Positions 37,160 to 45,851 are shown, counted from the first letter of the stretch. The stretch is DNA of 54,050 bases from Streptomyces sp. NRRL S-337 (GCF_000720175.1 NZ_JOIX01000049.1:1-54050), one strand, 5' to 3'. A program made the numbers and translations. Notes: generated from the sequence alone by a model not told the origin.

Positions 37160-37389
37160 GATCCTTCCCCAGGTGAATACCTACACCGGCACCCGCATCA
37201 CCCGAGCCGGCAACATCCGCTACGAACACGAACACGACGCTCAAGGCCGCGTCATCCTGCGCCAGAAAACCCGCCTCTCCCGCGGACACCTGGCGCTACA
37301 CCTGGGATGCCGAAGATCACCTCACCACCGTCACCACGCCCGACGGCACATAATGGCGCTACCTCTACGACCCACTCGGCCGGCGCATA
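37160..37389 (+). pseudogene. Rhs/YD-repeat protein fragment, upstream of the IS630 insertion
   Basis: The plus strand encodes YTGTRITRAGNIRYEHEHDA and QGRVILRQKTRLSR, then in another frame DTWRYTWDAEDHLTTVTTPD, a stop codon (TAA 37351-37353), and WRYLYDPLGRRI. These are typical YD repeats of the Rhs core. A frameshift and an internal stop show the gene was dead in addition to being interrupted. The fragment ends exactly at the TA target of the IS630 element, and its frame continues at 38979. Confidence 0.8.
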
Positions 37390-37444
37390 GTGCCGTGGCC
37401 GGATTGGTTCACCGGCTTCGAGCCGTTGCTCGTACCCTCGGCGC

Positions 37445-37768
37445 ATGGAAGATCGTGAACAGTACGAGCGGTATCGGCAGGACCGGAAGGTGCTGGCGGC
37501 CATCGGGGCCCATCTCGATCCGCAGGTCCCACGGATCACGGTCCGGTTGCCCCGGTCCCTGGCGGAGTCTGCCGTTGCTGCCTGGGACCGTGAGGAATTG
37601 GGCAGGATGGGCGAGGAGAGCCGCGAAGAGTATGAACTGCGTGACGATGCAGCCGAGCTGGCGTTGATCGGCATGGCGATCACCTCGCGTGGCGAGTGGG
37701 GTGGTGAAGAAGTGATCGTCGATCTGGACGTAGTCCAGATCGCGGCGTCTGTGCGGGCCGTGCGGTAG
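37445..37768 (+). CDS. 107-aa passenger protein inside the IS630 element
   Basis: This small charged protein (MEDREQYERYRQDRKVLAAI, then DPQVPRITVRLPRSLAESAV) has no signal peptide or membrane helix. It lies wholly within the inverted repeats of the IS630 element, starts 55 bp from the left end and ends one base from the transposase stop, in convergent orientation. It is not part of the transposase. It may be a captured chromosomal gene or an accessory factor. No family with known function recognised; no strong ribosome binding site is visible, so the start is uncertain. Confidence 0.6.
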   Translation: MEDREQYERYRQDRKVLAAIGAHLDPQVPRITVRLPRSLAESAVAAWDREELGRMGEESREEYELRDDAAELALIGMAITSRGEWGGEEVIVDLDVVQIAASVRAVR

Positions 37769-37769
37769 C

Positions 37770-38951
37770 TCAGGCCACGTCAGCCAGGGGCCGGCCACCC
37801 CACCGCAGACCCTTCTCACTGCGGATCCGGGCACGTTCCCTGCGTTGCGCGGCCAGGACGTCGGGGTGGCGGGCGTTGGTGTTGCGCCAGCGGAGGTAGG
37901 CGTGCAGGGCTCGGGTCTGAACGGTGTGGTTGCGGTGGTTGGAGTTCGCGATCGTGAACTGCCGCAGCGGTCCGAAGTGGGCCTCGATTGGGTTGGCCCA
38001 TGACGCGTAGGTCGGGGTGAAGCAGAGCTCGACGCGGTTCTTCTTCGCCCAGCGTCGAATGGTGTCGCCCTTGTGGGCAGACAGGTTGTCGAGGATGACG
38101 TAGATCGGGGCGCCGTCTGGGCGGGCCGCGCGGATCGACCTGAGCGCGGCCAGGGTGTTGTTGGCGCCCTTCTTGCGGCGGTTGACGCCCCAGAGGGCGT
38201 CGTCGCCGACCGAGTAGCAGCCGTGGAAGTATCTGACTCCGTGGGTGCGGTGGTAGGTCGCGGGGTGCCGCTCTGGGTGCCCGGCAGGTGCCCAGCCGGA
38301 GCCGCCGGTGGGGCGGATGCCGAGCGGGCCGAACTCGTCGAACGCGAAGACGCGGTCGGAGAAGCGTTCCAGGACGTGCTCGATGCGGTCGAGCTTGGTG
38401 TCGCGCTCGGGGTCGGGGGATTCCTTCCAGGTCTTGGTGCGCTGGAAGGTGATGCCGCGGCGGGCGAGCAGGCACCGTAATGCCTCGCGGCCGATCCGGA
38501 TCACACGGCCGTGGACTCTCCGCAGGTAGGCGGCCAGTTTCCGGATCGACCAGCGGCTGAAGGGCTGGCCAAGCTTGGTCGGGCGGGTGGTGGCCGTCTG
38601 GACGACGAAGTCCTCGTCGTCAGGATTAAGAAGGCGGGGACGGCCTCCCGCCTAACGAGGGTCCAAGCAGGCCAGACCGATCTCGTTGAACCGGTGGATC
38701 ACATCGCGGACGGTGTCCTCGTCCGCCTGCACCAGCTGGGCGATCACCGGAACCCGGTTCCCGCCGGCCGAGGCCAGCAGCATCATCGCCCGCCGGAACC
38801 GCACCGAACTGGTGCTGCCCCGACGCACGATCTGCTGCAGCTTCTGCCCCTCCCGGTCGGTCAACCTGCGCACACGGACAGGCTCGGCCACCACGCCCCC
38901 AACGGTCAGATCAACAGACGCCACCGCACATCCAACCCCCAGAACCACCAA
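37770..38951 (-). pseudogene. IS630-family transposase interrupted by one amber codon
   Basis: One continuous minus frame encodes an N-terminal helix-turn-helix (RLTDREGQKLQQIVRRGSTS, RDVIHRFNEIGLACLDPR), then TAG at 38652-38654, then AGGRPRLLNPDDEDFVVQTA and the DDE domain (VFAFDEFGPLGIRP; YVILDNLSAHKGDTIRRWAK; YASWANPIEAHFGPLRQF). Related transposases normally read PRWAGGRPR there, so TAG probably replaces TGG by a single base change. Apart from this the frame is intact, implying a recent loss. The true start is uncertain (M at 38951 or a GTG/GTC-rich region downstream). Confidence 0.8.
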
Positions 38952-38978
38952 CCCGGCGAACCATCCCGGTCAAAGCAA

Positions 38979-39439
38979 TAGCCAAGCAACGCCTGGCCGC
39001 CGACCAAGAAACGGTCCTCGAAGAAACCCGATTCGCCTGGGAGGGCAGCACCCTCACAGAGCAAAGCACCCGCACCCCGCCATCGGCCGAAGAGCTCAGC
39101 CTTACCTGGGACCACGATGGGATAACCCACATCGCCCAGACTGAACGCGAAACCCGCCCTGACACACCGCAACACCTCATCGACGAACGCTTCTTCGCCA
39201 TCGTCACTGACCTCGTTGGAACCCCCACCGAACTTGTCGATGAAAGCGGCAACGTCGCCTGGCAAGCCAGAGCCACCCTGTGGGGCACCACAAGCTGGAA
39301 CCACTCCGCAACCTCCTATACCCCACTGCGCATCCCCGGCCAATACTTCGACCCCGAGACCCAACTCCACTTCAACTACTTCCGCACCTACGACGTCACA
39401 GGCGTCTACGACGAACAGACAAAATACCCAAGGGTGTGA
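38979..39439 (+). pseudogene. Rhs/YD-repeat protein fragment, downstream of the IS630 insertion
   Basis: The frame resumes exactly at the right TA with AKQRLAADQETVLEETRFAW, then LIDERFFAIVTDLVGTPTEL, ATLWGTTSW and LRIPGQYFDPETQLHFNYFR, the highly conserved end of the Rhs core before the toxin tip. It then stops at 39437-39439 without the usual DPxGL motif. It is continuous with 37160-37389 once the IS is removed. Confidence 0.8.
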
Positions 39440-39551
39440 CCATCGAGGCGCACGGCTCTTAAACGGATTCTCATTCACGCAACATAAGAGCACCGGAATC
39501 AGCGGCCAACCCAACATCACATTCATGCCGAACGAAAAGAGAGGGACCTGA
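39440..39551 (+). pseudogene. remnant of the Rhs toxin tip
   Basis: Shortly after the Rhs stop, another frame reads ARLLNGFSFTQHKSTGISGQ then PNITFMPNEKRGT-stop, five bases before the immunity gene. A variable C-terminal tip directly followed by an immunity gene is the standard layout of Rhs polymorphic toxins, so this is probably the end of the tip. It is too short to name its activity. Confidence 0.4.
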
Positions 39552-39555
39552 AACC

Positions 39556-40143
39556 ATGCAACGCAACAACGAGTCAGATCCCACAAGCACCCGGCATAAG
39601 GACACCGTGATGACTGCTTCCTTCGAACAACTGGCGCACATCATCCCCCCGCCCGCAGAACCCCGAAGCAAGGACTGGGACAGCGCAGAGCAAGCACTTG
39701 GTACCCAACTGCCCACCGACTACAAGGAACTCATATACACCTACGGAGGCAGCAACTGGGACGACTACCTCTACGTCCTGGAACCCGCCTGCCCCAACGA
39801 CAACTACGACCTCATCGACTGGGAAGAGCAGCAAACAGAGGCACTAGATGGACTGTGGGAGTTCGAGAAGAAGCCGACCGAACTCGAAGACGAAGGAACC
39901 AGAGTGATCCCGTGGGCCACCACCGATAACGGCGAGTGCCTCTACTGGCTCGTCCGTCCCGGCCAGCATCCAGATGCCTGGACCGTCATGGTCAATGAGG
40001 CACGTGGCGAGCGCTGGGAGCACTTCCCCCACACCTGCACCCAGTTCCTGGCCGCCGCCCTCATCGGCGGCCTGCGCTCCGGAATCCTCTCCTCTCGCTT
40101 CCCCCTCCCTGTCCACGAGTTCCGGCAACTCCAGGCCGTGTAA
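39556..40143 (+). CDS. SMI1/KNR4 (SUKH)-family immunity-type protein
   Basis: A 195-residue acidic protein has the SUKH fold pattern: SFEQLAHIIPPPA, then EQALGTQLPTDYKELIYTYG, YLYVLEPA and W..D.NGECLYWLV. SUKH proteins neutralise polymorphic toxins, and this gene directly follows an Rhs gene remnant, so it should be the cognate immunity protein of a now broken toxin. ATG 39556 follows AGAGAGGGA; ATG 39610 after AAGGA is an alternative. The gene appears intact, making it an orphan immunity gene. Confidence 0.8.
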   Translation: MQRNNESDPTSTRHKDTVMTASFEQLAHIIPPPAEPRSKDWDSAEQALGTQLPTDYKELIYTYGGSNWDDYLYVLEPACPNDNYDLIDWEEQQTEALDGLWEFEKKPTELEDEGTRVIPWATTDNGECLYWLVRPGQHPDAWTVMVNEARGERWEHFPHTCTQFLAAALIGGLRSGILSSRFPLPVHEFRQLQAV

Positions 40144-40182
40144 GCGCCACCACCCGGATCTCGAAACCGCTCCGCAGGCAAG

Positions 40183-41720
40183 CTAGTACTCCAGTTGCGC
40201 TTCGCTATTGCCGCTGGTCAAAGGCTTGTTTTCAAGTGTAGTGAGCTGACTGGCCGTCATGTTGCCGGAGTTCGTGATGCCGGGTGCGGCGTTGGTAGTG
40301 ACAGCGTTTGGCGGTGGCCTGGTGGCGCCGCCGGAAGCAGGACCATTTCAGGGCGTGATGTGTGCGCTGACGGTGACCTGTTCCAGGGCGGCAAGCTGCC
40401 ATGAGCTTGCGGATCTCCGCCACGCTGAGCGGGACGAGGAAAGATCCGTTTCTGCGGCCCCCTTTTCAGCGGTGTTGGCGGCGGCCATGGCGGCGAGGAA
40501 GGCGTGAGCAAGCATCGCGAGGTGATGTGCCGGTACCAGCCCGGGTAGCGCCGGACTTCGTACTGGTCGAGGCCGCATTCGTTCTTCGCGCTCTGGAAGC
40601 AGCACTCGATCGCCCAGCGGCTGCCGGCAACGGTGACCAACTGGTTCACAGTGGTCCCCGTGACTGCGTATGCCAGGTAGTAGGCGATCTCGTCCGGGCA
40701 GGCGATGCTGCGGCGGGCCAGCACCCATCTGCGGTGCGAGGGCCCGTCACCCTCGAAGAACGGGACGGCCGGCAGCATCGCGGCCGTCCAGTCGTAGACG
40801 CGTGGGCTCTTGGCGCCGTCGCCGCAGGAGAGCCGTTCCCAGGAGTCGTCAGGTGCGTCCGAGATGAGCTGGTCGATGCGCCAGCACCCGGCCAGGGACT
40901 TGACCTGCTGCGACTTCGGCACGGCGACGACGTAGCCGACTCCGGCTTCCTCGAGCATGCGGCGGGAATGCCAGTCCTGGCCGTAGAGCGCATCCGCGGT
41001 CACCCACGCGATGGGCAGCAGTGAGGCCAGCGCCCGGGTGACCAGGTGTCGGGCGAGCTCGGTCTTGGTAGCGAACGCCCGGCCGTCGGGCACCCCTGCC
41101 GCCCGGCACCGTTCCCGGTCGGACGTCCATGACTTGGGCAAGTACAGCTGCCGGTCGACCAGGGTCCGGCCCCGCGTCGAGGCATAGGCCGCGAACACGG
41201 CGACCTGGCAGTTCTCTGTACGTCCCGCCGTGCCTGAGTACTGCCGCTGCACGCCCGCCGAAGTGGTGCCCTTCTTGAGGAAGCCTGTCTCGTCGATGAT
41301 CAGGACACCGTCGGGCTCGCCGAGCCGTTCGGCGACGTATTCCTGCAGGTCGTCACGGACCTCGTCCGGATCCCACCGGGCCCGGTTCAGCAGGTGCTGC
41401 AGACCGGCCGGCACGTCATGGCCGACGTACTCGGCCAGCTGCCAGCCGTTCTTCCTGCCGACAGGACCGAGCAGCCCGCGCACGTAGTCCCGCATCCGCC
41501 GCCGCAGATCGACCCGGCCGAACCGGTGACCGACCCGCAGCAGCACCTCCTCCAGCTCCGAAGCCCAGACTTCGGGCTGCACATCATCTTGCATGATCAG
41601 CACAACAGCGATCACACGCCGCCGGTCACGGACTCCGGCAACATGACGGCAAGTCAGCTCACTACACTCGAAAACAAGCCTTTGACCAGCGGCAATAGCG
41701 AAGTGCAACTGGAGTACTAG
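40183..41720. mobile_element. complete IS701-type element with long terminal inverted repeats and CTAG duplication
   Basis: CTAG occurs at 40183-40186 and 41717-41720. Between them TACTCCAGTTGC... runs inward from both sides as an inverted repeat of about 85-90 bp with only a handful of mismatches (visible to 40274 and from 41630). The repeats are long enough to contain the transposase's upstream reading frame. The element is about 1530 bp. The transposase inside is frameshifted. Confidence 0.85.
40232..41594 (-). pseudogene. IS701-family transposase, frameshifted near the C-terminus
   Basis: From ATG 41594 the minus frame encodes the IS701 DDE transposase: LRRRMRDYVRGLLGPVGRKN, EPDGVLIIDETGFLKKGTTS (catalytic Asp), PIAWVTADALYGQDWHSRRM (second Asp), GSRWAIECCFQSAKNECGLD (catalytic Glu). 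At about 40532 a one-base loss shifts YRHIT|LAMLAHAF into another frame, and a second frame change near 40445 precedes FLVPLSVAEIRKLMAA. The catalytic triad is before the breaks, but about 80 C-terminal residues are scrambled, so activity is doubtful. Confidence 0.8.
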
Positions 41721-41782
41721 GCCGTTTCTGATGGCTCTTGCTGGGGAGGTGGATCAGCGCTTCGGCTGGGCAGGCGCGTCTT

Positions 41783-41890
41783 ATGGTGCGGCGACATGAG
41801 CTTACGGACGCGCAGTGGCAGAAGATCGAGGCGTTACTGCCCGCCAACGGCAAGCCCGGCGGGCAGTGGGCCGACCACCGCAGGGTAATC
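41783..41890 (+). pseudogene. IS5-family transposase, N-terminal stub
   Basis: About 36 residues (MVRRHELTDAQWQKIEALLP, ANGKPGGQWADHRRVING) match the start of IS5-type transposases; the preceding GCCGTTTCTGATGG at 41721 resembles the left end of the IS5 copy at 44999. It is cut off exactly where the MFS gene ends. Confidence 0.65.
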
Positions 41891-43457
41891 AACGGTCCGC
41901 CGCCCCCGGGGCCGTCCGCAGCGGCACCTCGCGGATCAGCCAGGCGGCCGCGAAGGCGACGGCACACAGCGCGGCCGTGCCGATCATGACGCTGTGCAGT
42001 CCGCCGGTGACCCCGGCACGGAAGGCGTCCCGCACCCCGTCGGGCAGCCCGAGCAGCACCGCGGGGGTCACTTCGTGGCCTCCCGTGATCCGCTCCCCGT
42101 CCCGGCCGAGCCGGTCCGTGAGGGTGGCGGCCATGCGGCCGGTGTAGACGGAGCCGAGCACGGCAACGCCGAGCGAGCCACCGATGGTCCGTAGCAGCGT
42201 GGTGGTGCCGCTGGCCGCGCCCATGTCGCGGGGCTCCGCGCTGTTCATGGTGATGAGCATCGCGGGCTGCATCAGACAGCCGAGGCCCAGGCCGAGGACG
42301 AGTGTCAGCGCGGAGGCCACCGCCGTGGCGGTGTCCGCGCCGACCATGAGCAGGGCCAGGGCGCCCGCCGTGGCGACCGCGCCGCCCGCGATGGGGTACC
42401 CGCGGTACCCGCCGCCGTTGGCCACCGCCCGCCCGATGAACAGCTGCGCGCCCATCATGCCGAGCATCAGTGGGAGCAGAAGCAGCCCACTTTCCGTCGA
42501 GGACATGCCCCGTACGAACTGCATGTATTGCGGCAGATGGCTCGCCGCGGCCAGCGTCGCCGCGCCCACCAGGAAGCTCAGCACCTGGGCGAGCGTGAAG
42601 TTGCGGTCGCGGAACAGGCGCGGCGGGATGATGGGTTCGTGTGCTCGTCGCTCCACGTGGACGAACCAGCCGAGGGCGCCCATCGAGAGTGCGGCGAGCC
42701 CCGCGATCTGCGGTGAGATCCAGTCGTACGCCGCGCCGGCCCAGGTTCCGATCAGGGTGAGCGCCAGAACGCCCGCCGTGAGGAGTGCGGCGCCCAGGAA
42801 GTCGATGCGGGCCGGGCCGCGGTCGCCGCGCAGTCGGATGCAGAGTCCGACGATCAGGAGTGCGGCGGCGCCGACGGGCACGTTGACGTAGAAGACCCAG
42901 CGCCAGTCCAGCTGGTCGGTGAGGAAGCCGCCGAGCAGCGGGCCGCCGATCATGGCGACCGGCAGGAGTACGCCGATCATCGACTGGGAGCGCCCCGCCT
43001 GCGCGGGCGGCAGGAGCGTCCCGAGGAGGGAGAGCGCGCCCACGAAGAGGCCGCCCGCGCCGAGCCCTTGGAGTGCCCGGAACGCGATCAACTGCCCCAT
43101 GTCCTGGGCGAGTCCGCAGAGAACCGACCCGACGAGGAAGACCGCGATCGAGGTCAGGTAGCTGCCCTTGCGGCCGTACAGGTCGCCGACCTTTCCCCAG
43201 ATCGGGGTGGAGACGGCAGTGGTGAGCAGATAGGCAGTCACCACCCAGGAGAAGTGGTCCAGGCCGCCCAGGTCGCCGACGATCGTGGGCAGGGCGGTAC
43301 CGACGATCGTGCCGTCGAGTGTCGCCAGGATGATGCCGAGCAGCAGTCCCAGGATGGCGAGGCGCGACGGTGGCGCCATGGCCGGCGGCGCGGTCGGCGA
43401 CTGGTCGGCACCGGGCTCCGCTGTCTTGGGCGCGGCTTGCCCCATACGCTGATTCAT
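41889..43457 (-). CDS. DHA2-family MFS multidrug exporter
   Basis: This 522-residue exporter with about 14 membrane helices shows motif A (GKVGDLYGRKG), motif C (MIGGPLLGGF) and the DHA2 start LDGTIVGTALPTIVGDLGGL, as in EmrB/QacA. It should expel drugs or other hydrophobic compounds using the proton gradient. ATG 43457 follows GGGGGAAAAC. It lies 28 bp after the FMN reductase gene, forming an operon divergent from the TetR regulator at 44200. The stop codon falls within sequence of the IS5 stub, so a few terminal residues may have changed. Confidence 0.9.
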   Translation of the reverse strand: MNQRMGQAAPKTAEPGADQSPTAPPAMAPPSRLAILGLLLGIILATLDGTIVGTALPTIVGDLGGLDHFSWVVTAYLLTTAVSTPIWGKVGDLYGRKGSYLTSIAVFLVGSVLCGLAQDMGQLIAFRALQGLGAGGLFVGALSLLGTLLPPAQAGRSQSMIGVLLPVAMIGGPLLGGFLTDQLDWRWVFYVNVPVGAAALLIVGLCIRLRGDRGPARIDFLGAALLTAGVLALTLIGTWAGAAYDWISPQIAGLAALSMGALGWFVHVERRAHEPIIPPRLFRDRNFTLAQVLSFLVGAATLAAASHLPQYMQFVRGMSSTESGLLLLPLMLGMMGAQLFIGRAVANGGGYRGYPIAGGAVATAGALALLMVGADTATAVASALTLVLGLGLGCLMQPAMLITMNSAEPRDMGAASGTTTLLRTIGGSLGVAVLGSVYTGRMAATLTDRLGRDGERITGGHEVTPAVLLGLPDGVRDAFRAGVTGGLHSVMIGTAALCAVAFAAAWLIREVPLRTAPGAADR

Positions 43458-43485
43458 GTTTTCCCCCAGTGTTGTTGACGCTGCA

Positions 43486-44082
43486 TCAGGCGGTGTAGGG
43501 GCGCGCGTTCCTGGCGTCTCGCAGTGCCTGGGCCCACCAGGCGAGTTGGTCGAGCATCGTCTTGGCCGCGGCGTCGCTCTGCGTGTCCTTCATCGCGTAC
43601 TCCTCGTCGAACAGACCCCAGGCGTTGTGCAGGCTGACCGTGTTGCGGATGGTGGTCGCATGCAACTCCGCCATGACGAGCCGGAGTTGCTCGACCGCGC
43701 GCAGGCCGCCCGAGATGCCGCCGTAGGAGACGAAGCCGATCGGCTTGGCGTGCCACTGCTCGTTGTGCCAGTCGATGGCGTTCTTCAGGGACGCCGGGAA
43801 GCTGTGGTTGTACTCCGGCGTGACGAACACGAACGCATCGGCGGCCGCCAGGCGCGGTGAGACCTCCGCGAGGGCCTCTTCGGTGCCGGACGCGGGTGGC
43901 TGACCGAAGGCCGGGAAGACGGTGGGCAGCGGGGTCTCGGCCAGGTCGATGACGTCGACGCTCATGTCGTCGCGCTGGTCGAGGTGGCTCTTGATCCACC
44001 GTGTGACGACGGGTGCGAAGCGGCCCTCCCTGGTGCTGCCGACGACGACCGCTACGTGGAGCTGCTGCGGCTGCTCGCTCAT
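43486..44082 (-). CDS. NADPH-dependent FMN reductase-family protein
   Basis: This 198-residue flavodoxin-fold protein has the FMN phosphate-binding loop VVGSTREGRFAP, the TPEYNHSFPASLKNAIDW motif and VSYGGISGGLRAVEQLR, all typical of the NADPH-dependent FMN reductase/chromate-quinone reductase group. It probably reduces quinones or similar toxic substrates in the cytoplasm. It is first in an operon with the MFS exporter and divergent from a TetR gene, which suggests a detoxification unit switched on by a common ligand. Confidence 0.9.
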   Translation of the reverse strand: MSEQPQQLHVAVVVGSTREGRFAPVVTRWIKSHLDQRDDMSVDVIDLAETPLPTVFPAFGQPPASGTEEALAEVSPRLAAADAFVFVTPEYNHSFPASLKNAIDWHNEQWHAKPIGFVSYGGISGGLRAVEQLRLVMAELHATTIRNTVSLHNAWGLFDEEYAMKDTQSDAAAKTMLDQLAWWAQALRDARNARPYTA

Positions 44083-44199
44083 GGGAAATCCCCCTGATGT
44101 GTACGACGTATTGGGATGCGTACAACGTACACGTTGCTGTGTACGTCGTCTACTGGCGATACGCTGTACACGAACGGTCAGCCGGAGAGGAGCCCACTC
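44083..44199. promoter_or_regulatory. divergent promoter/operator region with TetR-type palindrome
   Basis: This 117-bp spacer separates the reductase-exporter operon from tetR. It contains the perfect palindrome CAACGT-AC-ACGTTG at 44123-44136 and several GTGTACG/CGTACA half-sites around it (44099-44110, 44139-44149, 44165-44171). By analogy with TetR regulators, the divergent regulator probably binds here and represses both directions. Confidence 0.6.
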
Positions 44200-44934
44200 G
44201 TGGCAGCCCAGAAGAAGAGCAGAGATGCGGATGCGCCCGTGCTGTGGGAGCGCATGGACCGCCCCGCCGCCGCGCCTCGCGCCTCACTGACGCCGCAGAA
44301 GATCGCCGCTGTGGCGGTGCAGGTCGCCGACGCCGAGGGCTTCGCCGCCGTCACCATGCGCCGCCTCGCCACCGAGCTGGGCGTCGCACCCATGGCCGCG
44401 TACCGCCATGTCTCGGGCAAGGACGACCTGTGGGCGCTGATGGTCGACCAGGTCACGGCCGAACTCGCCGTACCCGACGAGGTGACCGGCTGGCGCGACG
44501 TCCTGCGCGCCTACGCACTGGCCAGTCGTGCCATGATGCTGCGGCATCCCTGGCTGGCCCAGCTGCCCACACCGCACTTCGTGCTGACGCCGAACCGGAT
44601 GGCGGTCGCGGAACGCCAGCTTGCCGCGCTCGACGGCCACGGCATGGACACCGACTCGATGATGGCCGCCTTCCGCGCGGTCACCGCCTATGTGCACGGC
44701 GCGGCGCAGTCCGAGGTGGCGCTACGCCAGTACATGGAGGACAACGGCTGGGTCAGCGGCGACGAAACGCGCCGCGCACTCGCACCCCAGATGACCTATC
44801 TGATGGAGACCGGCCGCTACCCGACCTACCGGCGCTACGCGCTCGGGGCCGGGCGTAAGGACGACGCGGCCTGGCAGTTCGAGACGGGACTCGACTGCGT
44901 ACTCGACGGGATCGCGGTCAGGATCGACAGCTAG
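44200..44934 (+). CDS. TetR-family regulator of the divergent reductase-exporter operon
   Basis: This 244-residue regulator has an N-terminal helix-turn-helix (about 35-80: KIAAVAVQVADAEGFAAVTM, RRLATELGVAPMAAYRHVSG) and a tetracycline-repressor-like ligand domain. GTG 44200 follows GGAGAGGAG at ideal spacing, so the longer frame from 44116 is rejected. It is transcribed away from the FMN reductase/MFS operon with a palindromic operator between, the classic arrangement for a drug-responsive repressor. A 44-bp perfect palindrome follows its stop. Confidence 0.9.
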   Translation: MAAQKKSRDADAPVLWERMDRPAAAPRASLTPQKIAAVAVQVADAEGFAAVTMRRLATELGVAPMAAYRHVSGKDDLWALMVDQVTAELAVPDEVTGWRDVLRAYALASRAMMLRHPWLAQLPTPHFVLTPNRMAVAERQLAALDGHGMDTDSMMAAFRAVTAYVHGAAQSEVALRQYMEDNGWVSGDETRRALAPQMTYLMETGRYPTYRRYALGAGRKDDAAWQFETGLDCVLDGIAVRIDS

Positions 44935-44938
44935 GGTC

Positions 44939-44982
44939 TGTCCGATGGGTCGGGGCCGGGCCCGGCCCCGACCCATCGGACA
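44939..44982. terminator. 44-bp perfect palindrome, terminator
   Basis: TGTCCGATGGGTCGGGGCCG plus GG at 44939-44960 is the exact reverse complement of 44961-44982, with no loop bases. It begins four bases after the tetR stop and lies just before the IS5 element, so it probably serves as a bidirectional terminator. Confidence 0.65.
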
Positions 44983-44998
44983 GCACACCTAGTTGGAT

Positions 44999-45851
44999 GC
45001 CGTTTCTGATGGTGTGATCGCTCGTTGAGCCGTGCATGACGGATTTGGTTTGAGCGGTTGGTACCGGACGAGTTGTGGGTGCTGTTCCGGCGGGTGGTCC
45101 CGCCGACGGAGGTCATGCGCCCCGAAGGCGGCGGCCGCCGACGGGCCGGCGACCGCGCCTGCCTGGCAGCGATCATCTTCGTGGCCACCTCGGGCTGCAC
45201 GTGGCGGCAGCTGCCGCCGATGTTCGGGCCAGCCTGGCCCACCGTCTACCGGCGCTTTGCCCAGTGGAGCCGGGACCGGGTGTGGGCCAAGCTGCACCGC
45301 GTCATCCTCGACGAGCTCGGCGCCCGCGGCGCGTTGGACTGGTCGCGGTGTGCGATCGACTCCGTCAGCGTCAGAGCGGCAAAAGGGGGCCACTGACCGG
45401 ACCGAATCCGACCGATCGAGGCAAGAGCGGATCGAAAATCCACCTGATCACGGACCGCAACGGGCTGCCCCTGTCCCTGGGCATCTCCGGCGCCAACAGG
45501 CACGACAGCCTCGGACTGGAACCACTCGTGGTCGGGATCCCGCCCATCCGTTCCCGGCGCGGACCGCGCCGCCGGCATCCAGCCAAGCTCCATGCCGACA
45601 AGGGCTACGACTACGACCACCTGCGCCGATGGCTCCGCAAGAAAGGCATCCGCCACCGCATCGCCCGCACGGGTATCGAGTCCTCCACCCGGCTGGGCCG
45701 CCACCGCTGGGTCGTCGAAAGGACGGTCTCCTGGCTCGCCGGATGCCGCCGCCTGCACCGCCGCTATGAACGCCTGGCCGAACACTTCCTCGCCTTCTTC
45801 GGCATAGCCGCGACCCTCATCGGCTACCGCCGACTCACCAAGTGAAACGAC
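44999..45851. mobile_element. IS5-family (IS427-like) element
   Basis: About 850 bp bounded by imperfect inverted repeats: left GCCGTTTCTGATGGTGTGAT and right (complement) GTCGTTTCACTTGGTGAGTC. The exact outer bases and target duplication are unclear. It carries a two-frame transposase. Confidence 0.65.
45058..45845 (+). CDS. IS5-family transposase, two frames joined by frameshift
   Basis: Frame A (VPDELWVLFRRVVPP, ACLAAIIFVATSGCTWRQLP, CAIDSVSVRAAKGGH) ends at 45396. Frame B takes over at an AAAAGGGGG run near 45382 with PLTGPNPTDRGKSGSKIHLI, HADKGYDYDHLRRWLRKKGI, LGRHRWVVERTVSWLAGCRR (catalytic Glu region) and ends at 45845. A shift at such a run is the normal expression mode of IS427-type elements. 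The expected start ATG 45036 (MTDLV) is out of frame by one extra T, leaving TTG 45058 as the first in-frame start, so activity may be impaired. Confidence 0.75.

Larger units (their letters stand above)
37388..38980. mobile_element. complete IS630-family insertion sequence with TA target duplication and an extra gene
   Basis: The element proper spans 37390-38978 (1589 bp) between two TA dinucleotides (37388-37389 and 38979-38980). Its ends form imperfect inverted repeats: the left TGCCGTGGCCGGATTGGTTC and right TGCTTTGACCGGGATGGTTC (complement) align without gaps, 22 of the first 31 end positions matching. TA duplication is the hallmark of IS630/Tc1. Removing the element and one TA restores the Rhs frame (PLGRRI-AKQRLA). 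It carries the transposase on the minus strand and a convergent 107-codon gene; typical IS630 elements are about 1.1-1.2 kb with the transposase only. Confidence 0.85.
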
